Origin: Methanomassiliicoccus sp. UBA386 | Lineage (GTDB): Archaea > Thermoplasmatota > Thermoplasmata > Methanomassiliicoccales > Methanomassiliicoccaceae | Direction of reading: 5' to 3' | Length of the DNA: 6,591 nucleotides | NCBI GenBank assembly: GCA_002498285.1 | Contig: DAGU01000089.1 | Location: 45,140-51,730 of the forward strand | Shown here: piece by piece, positions 1 through 5,489 of the stretch | Layout of the letters: every line of letters starts with the position of its first letter | How positions within the stretch are numbered: position 1 is the first letter of the stretch | Notes under the pieces: generated by a model | Told to the model about the DNA's origin: nothing | The model's input: only the letters and a program-made list of their open reading frames with translations | Databases searched by the model: none | Program-made: the position numbers and the translations under genes

Positions 1-425
1 GGCGGCAGGTCCACGACCAGGTAGTCGAGGTCGCCCCACTCCACGTCCTCGATGAACTGCTTCAGCGCCCCCATCTTGACCGGGCCGCGCCACACCACCG
101 GCGCGTCCCTCTCCTCCAGGAAGTAGGCGATGGAGATGACCTTGAGGCGGGGCAGCACGTTGGCCGGCTGTATGCGTCCGTTCAGCAGCTCCAGGCGCTC
201 TCCGGTGGCGCCCAGCAGCCGGGGCACGCTCGGCCCGTGAATGTCGGCGTCGAGGATGCCGACGGAGTGGCCGCGCTTGGCCAGGCCGGCGGCGATGTTC
301 ACCGCCACGGTGCTCTTTCCCACGCCCCCCTTGCCGCTCATGACCACGATCTTGTGCTTCACGCCCGGAAGCAGCTCCTTCTTGCACTGTTCGGCGGGGC
401 CGTTGATGACCTTGATATCGTCCAT
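1..425 (-). CDS. mrp: Mrp/NBP35-family Fe-S carrier P-loop ATPase (N-terminal part, runs off the window)
   Basis: This is the first 141 codons of a gene whose 3' end lies left of the window. The translation begins MDDIKVINGPAEQC and carries the deviant Walker A motif SGKGGVGKST (about residues 30-39), the switch-type segment DADIHGPS (59-66), the family-typical stretch PVVWRGPVKMGALKQFI (109-125) and Walker B LDYLVVDLPP at the cut end. Proteins of this family bind and pass on Fe-S clusters to apoproteins in the cytoplasm as dimers. The cluster-binding CxxC expected later in the protein is outside the window, and the four-cysteine N-terminal motif of NBP35 is absent (only Cys14 is seen), so the Mrp/ApbC type is more likely. 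The ATG at 425 is chosen because GGAG lies 7 bases upstream (complement of 433-436). An in-frame ATG at 440 would add five residues but sits inside a palindrome and lacks a ribosome site. Confidence 0.93.
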   Translation of the reverse strand, partial: MDDIKVINGPAEQCKKELLPGVKHKIVVMSGKGGVGKSTVAVNIAAGLAKRGHSVGILDADIHGPSVPRLLGATGERLELLNGRIQPANVLPRLKVISIAYFLEERDAPVVWRGPVKMGALKQFIEDVEWGDLDYLVVDLP

Positions 426-456
426 GCAAACGCTCCGCATCCCGCGGGATGCATGG
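422..456 (-). promoter_or_regulatory. Palindromic 5' region of the Mrp gene (possible operator or mRNA hairpin)
   Basis: Bases 437-452 (gcatcccgcgggatgc) form a perfect 16-base palindrome ending 11 bases before the Mrp start codon. A second inverted pair, ccatgc at 422-427 and gcatgg at 451-456, brackets it and includes the start codon itself. The two pairings share bases 451-452, so in the transcript they could not form together. A dyad here could be a repressor site or a translation switch. Only the symmetry is observed; the function is inferred. Confidence 0.35.
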
Positions 457-529
457 TGTTCATCGATTCTACGTCATTTCTTCCTGACGGCGAACGGCCC
501 CCGCCGCGATCCATCGTCGCCGGGTGTGG

Positions 530-718
530 TCAGTGCCTCGACCGGTGCTTCGACTTGATGTCTCCCGATATGGTCTCTCCAAGCTCCTCGGGCAGCTCCT
601 CGCCGTGCTCCTCCATCATGTGCTCCCGCAGGCCTTCCATGGCGTCCTTGGCGCTGGCCGCCTCGACGAAGTAGTTGCATCCCGCCTTGGGGCACTTGGC
701 CCCTTTCTTTATGCCCAT
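530..718 (-). CDS. DUF1059-like small metal-binding protein
   Basis: This is a 62-residue protein with Cys9-x4-Cys14 near the N-terminus and His33-x4-His38 followed by Gly39 in the middle (KCPKAGCNYFVEA and LREHMMEEHGEEL). That C/C then HxxxxHG layout is typical of DUF1059, a family of short predicted metal-binding, zinc-finger-like proteins of unknown function common in archaea and some bacteria. The tail after residue 50 (SGDIKSKHRSRH) is basic and probably disordered. The start is well supported: GGAGG (complement of 725-729) lies 6 bases before the ATG. It sits 104 bases upstream of the Mrp gene and 51 bases downstream of the acetyltransferase, all on one strand. A Zn2+ ligand set is likely, but no substrate or partner can be named; DNA binding is also possible. 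Confidence 0.82.
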   Translation of the reverse strand: MGIKKGAKCPKAGCNYFVEAASAKDAMEGLREHMMEEHGEELPEELGETISGDIKSKHRSRH

Positions 719-769
719 CTTGCGCCTCCGCCCATGGTTTTAAGCCCGAGGCATATGAAGGTTGGGGCG

Positions 770-1255
770 TCACTCGTGGACAAGCATGATGGAGATGGGG
801 CGGAAGCCCTGCCTGGCATAGAATCCCAGGACATCGTCGTTGCCATACACGGTGAACACGGCCATGGTCCTGGCGCCGTTGTCCCTCATCCACTCGACCG
901 ACCGCTGCAGGAGCAGCTCCCCCACCCTGCGGCCGCGGGAGCACTCCTCCACGAAAAGGGACTCGACCTCCCCCGCGCCGTCCATCACGGTGCTGATGCA
1001 GAACCCCAGCTCCCTGCCGCCGAACGTGGCCACGTCGATGTTGAAGTGCCCCCGGGACGCCTTGTTCATTAGCTCTGACCGTCTCTCGTCCCAGCTCTTC
1101 TCATGGAAGTAGTCGCGGAAGTGCGTGGAATGCCGGGCGGCGTCCCTGGTCAGCTTGGACCACATGTCCCTGACGGAGTCGAGCATCTCCGCTCCGCCCG
1201 CAACCAGGATAATGTCGTCCGCCACGCTCCGCAATAGGGCGTCCTGTCTTATCAT
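770..1255 (-). CDS. GNAT-family N-acetyltransferase
   Basis: This 161-residue cytoplasmic protein probably transfers an acetyl group from acetyl-CoA to an unknown amine. The C-terminal half has the GNAT core: strand VESLFVEE (97-104), the CoA pyrophosphate-binding loop CSRGRRVGELLL (105-116, fitting R/Q-x-x-G-x-G/A), a helix, strand TMAVFTVYGND (130-140), then FYARQGFRPISIML (145-158), the usual last helix and strand with a Tyr in the catalytic-acid position. The N-terminal part (about 1-85) is helical and less typical. The ATG at 1255 is the only start that fits: no upstream in-frame ATG, GTG or TTG is seen nearby. AAAGG directly abuts it with no spacing, so a leaderless transcript is likely. 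The frame stays open for a further 1170 bases into antisense of thrC, which I regard as a GC-driven artefact. The gene diverges from thrC; the substrate is unknown. Confidence 0.85.
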   Translation of the reverse strand: MIRQDALLRSVADDIILVAGGAEMLDSVRDMWSKLTRDAARHSTHFRDYFHEKSWDERRSELMNKASRGHFNIDVATFGGRELGFCISTVMDGAGEVESLFVEECSRGRRVGELLLQRSVEWMRDNGARTMAVFTVYGNDDVLGFYARQGFRPISIMLVHE

Positions 1256-1309
1256 CCTTTGTCGAAAGAAGCATAGAACGATTAACCTGCGGAGCTGGTC
1301 GTATATTGC
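1256..1309. promoter_or_regulatory. Divergent promoter between GNAT gene and thrC with one central TATA-like element
   Basis: The 54-base spacer holds both promoters. An AT-rich block gattaacc (1280-1287) with the symmetric core TTAA at 1282-1285 lies in the middle. Its centre is about 26.5 bases from the thrC ATG and about 28.5 bases from the acetyltransferase ATG. Archaeal TATA boxes usually sit near -26, so both genes could start transcription at or next to the A of their ATG. This fits the lack of a usable ribosome site: for thrC the nearest ggag (1291-1294) is 15 bases away. The geometry is seen; promoter function is inferred. Confidence 0.45.
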
Positions 1310-2389
1310 ATGTTCCGCTGCACCGACTGCGGAGCGGAGCACCCAAGCTTCCGCTACACCTGCCCCCGCTGCGGCTCGGCGCTGCTGTTCGTCGGCGATG
1401 AGCTGTCCTGGAGGCCGGATGGCGCGGGTATGTGGCGCTACCGCTCCATGCTTCCGGTGGACCGCCGGGTGACGATGTGCGAGGGCGGCACGCCCCTGAT
1501 CCGCCGCCGCGACGTGGAGGACGAGGTCTACCTCAAGGTGGAGGGGAACAACCCCACTGGCTCCTTCAAGGACCGCGGGACCTCGGTCATCCTCTCGGAC
1601 GCGGTCGGCCGTGGCTTCTCCACGATGGCGGTGGCGTCCACGGGCAACATGGGGGCGAGCGTGGCCGCCTACAGCGCCTACTCGAACCTCGAGGCCCTCG
1701 TGTTCCTTCCGGCGGACGTGCCGGACGAGAAGGTGGCGCAGATATTGGCCTACGGCGCCCGGCTGGTCCGGGTGGAGGGAAGCTTCAGGGAAGCGGCCCG
1801 GGCGATGAGGGAGGAGGCCGACGGCGCCTACCTGGCCACCACCGGCCTGAACCCGTACTTCATCGAGGGCCTGAAGACCGTGGCCTTCGAGCTCTTCGAA
1901 CAGATGGGGGTGCCGGACACGGTCATCGTGCCGACCGGCACCGGCGGGCTGCTCACCGCCGTCCACAAGGGCTTCGAGGAGCTGCGAGCGCTCGGCATGA
2001 CCACATCGGTCCCGCGCATGGTGGCCGCCCAGGCCGCCGCGGCCGCGCCCATCGTTGAGGCGTGGCGGGACCGCGGCCCGCTGCGAACGCCCGAGGAGGC
2101 GAGCTCGATCGCCTCCGCCATACTGGTCAAGGAGCCGTACAACGGGCTCTCGGCCATCGCCGCCATGGACCGTTCGGGGGGAGGCGGCATCGAGGTGACG
2201 GACGACGAGATCATCGCCGCCGTGCGGGAGCTCGGCCGCGAGGGGGTGTTCGCCGAGCCCTCGGCCGCCGCCTCCCTGGCCGCGTACCGGAAGACGGGGA
2301 AGGCGGGCAGGACCGTGCTGATCGTCACGGGCTCCGGCCTCAAGGACCCCATGGCCGCGCTGGAAGCCGCCAGGGGCCGGGGACCCTAG
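1310..2389 (+). CDS. thrC: Threonine synthase (PLP-dependent, zinc-ribbon type)
   Basis: This 359-residue protein probably converts O-phosphohomoserine to threonine and phosphate, the last step of threonine synthesis, in the cytoplasm. It opens with a zinc ribbon (Cys4-x2-Cys7, Cys18-x2-Cys21), as in many archaeal threonine synthases. The PLP fold type II core follows: VEGNNPTGSFKDRGTSV (78-93) with Lys87 as the expected Schiff-base lysine, substrate loop STGNMGAS (110-117), phosphate-binding loop PTGTGG (208-213), AEPSAAASLA (315-324) and VTGSGLKDP (339-347). Length is normal for the family. The ATG at 1310 directly precedes the zinc ribbon, so the start is secure even without a good ribosome site. 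The substrate loop reads GNMGAS where many threonine synthases have GNTSAS, so a sister enzyme (for example a cysteate-synthase-like or ammonia-lyase paralogue) cannot be excluded. cls follows after 38 bases. Confidence 0.86.
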   Translation: MFRCTDCGAEHPSFRYTCPRCGSALLFVGDELSWRPDGAGMWRYRSMLPVDRRVTMCEGGTPLIRRRDVEDEVYLKVEGNNPTGSFKDRGTSVILSDAVGRGFSTMAVASTGNMGASVAAYSAYSNLEALVFLPADVPDEKVAQILAYGARLVRVEGSFREAARAMREEADGAYLATTGLNPYFIEGLKTVAFELFEQMGVPDTVIVPTGTGGLLTAVHKGFEELRALGMTTSVPRMVAAQAAAAAPIVEAWRDRGPLRTPEEASSIASAILVKEPYNGLSAIAAMDRSGGGGIEVTDDEIIAAVRELGREGVFAEPSAAASLAAYRKTGKAGRTVLIVTGSGLKDPMAALEAARGRGP

Positions 2390-2427
2390 CTTGATATGCC
2401 TCCGGCTGCCTCTTTGCACATGCATCG
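2390..2427 (+). promoter_or_regulatory. thrC-cls spacer with TATA-like block
   Basis: The 38 bases before cls contain ttgatat (2391-2397), overlapping the region just after the thrC stop, about 31-37 bases before the cls ATG. No purine-rich ribosome site is seen close to that ATG. This permits a separate cls promoter with a short or absent leader, but read-through from thrC is equally possible. Weak evidence. Confidence 0.25.
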
Positions 2428-3873
2428 ATGACCACCTTTGAGTGGATCCTACTGATCAACGCCATCACGGCGTTCATCCTGGTGTTCCTGGAGGAGAAGC
2501 GGCCGCGCAAGGCGGTGGCGTGGCTGCTCCTGATGTTCCTCCTGCCGATCGGCGGCATAGTCCTGTTCATCATCTTCGGCCAGAACCTCCGGAAGACGAA
2601 ACGGGCGTCCCGCAAGTCGGCGCGGGACCGGAAGTACGTGCACGACCTGATCGAGGCCCACCGCATCGACTACCTGACCGCGCTCTCCTCGCTGGAGAAG
2701 GTCGGCATGGAGTCGCACGACGACATGGTCCAGCTGCTCGTCAATAACGGCAACTCGTTCCTGACGCACGACAACGAGGCGGAGGTCTTCTCGGACGGCA
2801 AGGAGTTCTTCGACGCATTGTTCCGGGCGATCGAGGCCGCCAGGGAGCACGTGCACGTGCAGTACTACATCATCCGCAACGACAAGCTTGGCCGCTCTTT
2901 CCTGGACCTTCTCAGGCGCAAGAGGGCGGAGGGCGTGGAGGTCCGCCTGCTGGTGGACGGGATGGGCACCAGGCTGCCGCCCCGCTGCTACAGGTCCCTG
3001 CACGACGCCGGAGTGGAGGTGGAGATGTTCTTCCCTCCGCTCGTCCGCATGATGCCGTTCCTCAATCACCGCATCAACTTCCGCAACCACCGCAAGATCG
3101 TGGTGATCGACGGCCGCATCGGCTTCGTGGGCGGCTACAACGTCGGCGACGAGTACCTGGGCAAGGTGCGCAGATGGGGCTACTGGAGGGATGCCGCCCT
3201 GCGCCTGGAGGGCATGGCGGCCATGGCCCTCCAGCTCCGCTTCATACTCGACTGGAACGAGGCGTCCAAGGACAAGATGGACGTTGAGGAGAGATACTTC
3301 CCCAAGGAGGCGCCGCGCCGCGGGAAGGTTCCGGTGCAGATCGTCAGCAGCGGGCCCGACACGCCCTGGGCGCCGATCAAGCTGTCCTACCTCAAGATGA
3401 TCCACGAGGCCGAGGAGAGCGTGTACATCCAGTCGCCGTACTTCGTTCCGGACGAGAGCGTGCGGGACGCGCTGACCATGGCGGCGCTGGCCGGCATCGA
3501 TGTGCGGATCATGATCCCGGACAAGCCGGACCATCCGTTCGTGCACTGGGTCTCGCTCTCGTACCTGTGCGAGCTGCTGCCCTCGGGCGTGAAGGGCTAC
3601 ATGTACGGCAGCGGCTTCATCCACGCCAAGACCGCGGTGGTGGACGGGCGGATCGTCTCCATCGGCAGCGCCAACTGGGACGTCCGCTCGTTCGAGCTGA
3701 ACTTCGAGACCAACGCCGTCCTTTACTCGAAAGAGCTGGCCGGCGTGCAGAAGGACGCGTTCCTGGACGATCTTTCACGCTGCTGCGAGGTGACGGTCGA
3801 GGGCTGCGAGGGGCGCTCGCTGCTGGTGCGCTTCCGCATGTTCATATCACGGCTGTTCTCGGCGATCCTTTGA
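2428..3873 (+). CDS. cls: Cardiolipin synthase, two-HKD phospholipase D superfamily
   Basis: This 481-residue membrane enzyme probably joins two phospholipid molecules into a cardiolipin-type dimer (in an archaeon, from archaetidylglycerol-type lipids). Two N-terminal membrane segments (about 5-22 and 29-50, the PLDc_N arrangement, ending FIIFGQNLRK) anchor it; the catalytic part faces the cytoplasm. Both HKD motifs are intact: HRKIVVID (His221, Lys223, Asp228) followed by GRIGFVGGYNVGDEYLG, and HAKTAVVD (His399, Lys401, Asp406) followed by GRIVSIGSANWDVRSFELNFE. IQSPYFVPDESV (334-345) is also typical. Length matches bacterial ClsA (about 480-490). An in-frame stop (TGA at 2392-2394) and no other start codon in between make the ATG at 2428 the only sensible start. 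Its last 27 bases overlap, tail to tail, the PHP gene on the other strand. Another phosphatidyl-transferase of this superfamily is the main alternative. Confidence 0.9.
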   Translation: MTTFEWILLINAITAFILVFLEEKRPRKAVAWLLLMFLLPIGGIVLFIIFGQNLRKTKRASRKSARDRKYVHDLIEAHRIDYLTALSSLEKVGMESHDDMVQLLVNNGNSFLTHDNEAEVFSDGKEFFDALFRAIEAAREHVHVQYYIIRNDKLGRSFLDLLRRKRAEGVEVRLLVDGMGTRLPPRCYRSLHDAGVEVEMFFPPLVRMMPFLNHRINFRNHRKIVVIDGRIGFVGGYNVGDEYLGKVRRWGYWRDAALRLEGMAAMALQLRFILDWNEASKDKMDVEERYFPKEAPRRGKVPVQIVSSGPDTPWAPIKLSYLKMIHEAEESVYIQSPYFVPDESVRDALTMAALAGIDVRIMIPDKPDHPFVHWVSLSYLCELLPSGVKGYMYGSGFIHAKTAVVDGRIVSIGSANWDVRSFELNFETNAVLYSKELAGVQKDAFLDDLSRCCEVTVEGCEGRSLLVRFRMFISRLFSAIL

Positions 3874-4728
3874 ACGCCTCCACTGCCGGTACGCATGAGC
3901 GGGCCGCGGGGCGTTCTGCTCGTAGTGGATCATCAGCGAGGGAACGGCGTATTTTAGATACTTGCTCATCAGGGCGGTGCCGGTGGCCCCCTTGGCCAGC
4001 GCGCCTTTCTCCTTGCCGACCACGATGTTGCGCCGCTTCACCACGTCCGAGAGGAAGCCGTCCACGTCCTGCGCCCTGGAGCACGTCACGACCGTTCCCA
4101 GGTCGTTCAGCAGGTGCCCGTCCGTGCCGGCGGTCCGCCCCAGGTTCTTCCCCTCCGACAGCTCGGTGGCCATCATGTTCATCTCCCTCGACATGCCGCC
4201 GCACAGCACCTCGACGCCGTCGAACTCCTCGATGAACGCCGGCGGAAGGTAGCAGCGGTCGATGCATCTTTGCACCCCCTTGTTGAACATCAGGTATCCG
4301 TAGGGGTGGGCGGCCACGCGGACGCAGTTGTACTCCCGCGACCGCTCCATGATGGCCTCGCTGTCGAGATAGATGGCCAGGCAGGGGCTTTTCCGCTTGT
4401 TCTCATGGATGTGCCGCCGGTAGAAGTGCTCCAAATCGCTGACGGTGTAGAAGTAGAGCAATATGTGGGGGCCGTCGGCCGAGCTGACCTCGATGCCCGG
4501 GACTATCATGACGCCGCTGTCGGCGTTCACCGCCTCTCTCACCCCGGAGACGGCGTTGTGGTCGGTGATCGCCACCCCGCAGCCCTTCCGCCAGGCATGC
4601 TTCAGCACGGAATTGATCGAGGAGGAGCCATCGGAGTGGCAGGTGTGGTAGTGCATGTCCACCGCCGAGTATCCCTGGGACAGCAGCCGGGGCAGGTCGG
4701 GCTCCTCGAACCGCACCGTCCTCGTCAT
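3847..4728 (-). CDS. PHP-domain metal-dependent hydrolase
   Basis: This 293-residue protein has the PHP metal-binding motifs in order: DMHYHTCHSDGS (His26, His28, Asp33), ITDHNAV (Asp56, His57), VPGIEVSS (Glu80), AAHPYG (His141) and AGTDGH (Asp203, His205). Such a set binds two or three metal ions and normally hydrolyses phosphoesters. Family members include the TrpH/RNase AM 5'-3' exonucleases, histidinol phosphatases and polymerase-linked PHP domains; the short motif spacing here resembles stand-alone TrpH-like proteins. The segment 85-130 (HILLYFYTVSDLEHFYRR onwards) and the tail after 230 are less recognisable, and the last 25 residues are strongly basic. The ATG at 4728 has AGGA (taggaacgaccg) upstream and an AT-rich block ataagataat at 4754-4763, 26-35 bases away. 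It follows the MBL gene by 41 bases and overlaps the cls 3' end. The substrate is unknown; nucleic acid or a nucleotide is a reasonable guess. Confidence 0.87.
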   Translation of the reverse strand: MTRTVRFEEPDLPRLLSQGYSAVDMHYHTCHSDGSSSINSVLKHAWRKGCGVAITDHNAVSGVREAVNADSGVMIVPGIEVSSADGPHILLYFYTVSDLEHFYRRHIHENKRKSPCLAIYLDSEAIMERSREYNCVRVAAHPYGYLMFNKGVQRCIDRCYLPPAFIEEFDGVEVLCGGMSREMNMMATELSEGKNLGRTAGTDGHLLNDLGTVVTCSRAQDVDGFLSDVVKRRNIVVGKEKGALAKGATGTALMSKYLKYAVPSLMIHYEQNAPRPAHAYRQWRRSKDRREQP

Positions 4729-4753
4729 CGGTCGTTCCTACGTCCTTTGCCGG

Positions 4754-4763
4754 ATAAGATAAT
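4754..4763 (-). promoter_or_regulatory. TATA-like block upstream of the PHP gene
   Basis: The only strongly AT-rich run in this area, ataagataat on the plus strand (attatcttat on the coding strand), lies 26-35 bases before the PHP start codon and within the 41-base gap after the MBL stop. The placement suits an archaeal TATA box giving a transcript with a very short leader. It is a motif match by eye only. Confidence 0.35.
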
Positions 4764-4769
4764 GACGCC

Positions 4770-5450
4770 TCACAGCTCGATCGCCATGCCGTCGTGGGCC
4801 GCCTCGACCGACGACGCGCCGCTGAGCGCCTCGATCCTTCTCACCGAGCCGTCGACATCGTGGAAGAACCAGCTGCCGAAATGCGTGAACACGATTCGGG
4901 GGGCCAAGGGGGAGAAGAAGCGAACAAGGTTTGGGATCCCGGTATGGCCGTGCGGCCGCCCCCTGCCGTCCCGACGCACCAGACCGCCCTCGCGGATGAA
5001 GGAGCCGTCGGTGATGACCAGGTCCATCTCCGGCAGGCGGTCGCGGTACCTCCGCTGGACGGAGACAAGGTCGCCGGTGTACATGATCCTGCTCACGCCG
5101 TCGTCGATGAGGTAGGCGTTCGAACGGTACGAGATGCTGTGCACCGTCGGCACCGCCGTCACGGTCAGGCCGCCCGCCTCCCGGCTGGAGCGGATGACCT
5201 GGACCTCGGGATGCCCCTCCCACCGCTGCGGAGCGAACGTCGGGACCTGCAGGGGGGCAACCTCCTCCTCGGTGAAGAAGGCGTGGTCGGCGTGAAGGTG
5301 CGTCAGGAACACCGCCTCGGGCCCGCGCTCCAGGAAGCAGCGCTCCCCCAGGTCGAACAGGACCTCGTTCACCAGCACCCCGGAGTGGAGCATGTGGCCC
5401 GGAGCCGAAGGCTCGATATGTCCCCTGGTGCCCAGGATCTCTATCCGCAC
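4770..5450 (-). CDS. Metallo-beta-lactamase-fold hydrolase
   Basis: This 226-residue protein has the full MBL-fold ligand set: THLHADH (His51, His53, Asp55, His56), TVHS (His104), YTGDL (Asp127) and THFGS (His190), with Asp33 in LFDLGE. This predicts a two-metal (Zn or Fe) hydrolase. The extra RPHGHTGI segment (166-171 region) resembles the GHTG/S loop of phosphodiesterase-like and RNase Z-like members, but nothing identifies the substrate; a thioesterase/glyoxalase II role is also open. The start is GTG at 5450, giving MRIEILGTRG, the normal first strand of this fold. No in-frame ATG lies just upstream, and the nearby ATGs at 5473 and 5455 are in another frame that stops at 5441. No clear ribosome site is seen. 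The gene sits 39 bases after the glycosylase and 41 before the PHP gene, on the same strand. Confidence 0.86.
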   Translation of the reverse strand: MRIEILGTRGHIEPSAPGHMLHSGVLVNEVLFDLGERCFLERGPEAVFLTHLHADHAFFTEEEVAPLQVPTFAPQRWEGHPEVQVIRSSREAGGLTVTAVPTVHSISYRSNAYLIDDGVSRIMYTGDLVSVQRRYRDRLPEMDLVITDGSFIREGGLVRRDGRGRPHGHTGIPNLVRFFSPLAPRIVFTHFGSWFFHDVDGSVRRIEALSGASSVEAAHDGMAIEL

Positions 5451-5465
5451 GCCATCCGGATGGCG
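5450..5465. repeat. Perfect 16-base palindrome abutting the MBL start codon
   Basis: The sequence cgccatccggatggcg is its own reverse complement and includes the first base of the MBL GTG start codon. It shares the half-site CATCC...GGATG with the palindrome before the Mrp gene (there with a 4-base centre, here with none). It could be an operator or a start-site hairpin; in GC-rich DNA chance is also possible. Confidence 0.35.
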
Positions 5466-5489
5466 GCGCCCATAGAGAAAAGTTACCTG

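Noticed and set aside
426..529. Possible terminator or small RNA gene in the 104-base gap after the DUF1059-like gene
   Set aside because: No oligo-T run or convincing stem-loop other than the palindrome near the Mrp start was seen; nothing supports an RNA gene.
1256..2425. Long open frame on the minus strand continuing the acetyltransferase frame upstream (total 551 codons)
   Set aside because: It runs antisense through thrC, whose protein has clear family motifs. The antisense product is His/Arg/Gly-rich without recognisable domains, as expected from GC-rich shadow frames.
2449..3624. 391-codon minus-strand open frame opposite cls
   Set aside because: It is the antisense shadow of the cardiolipin synthase codons, full of His/Val/Asp repeats that mirror cls codon use. 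No domain is seen.
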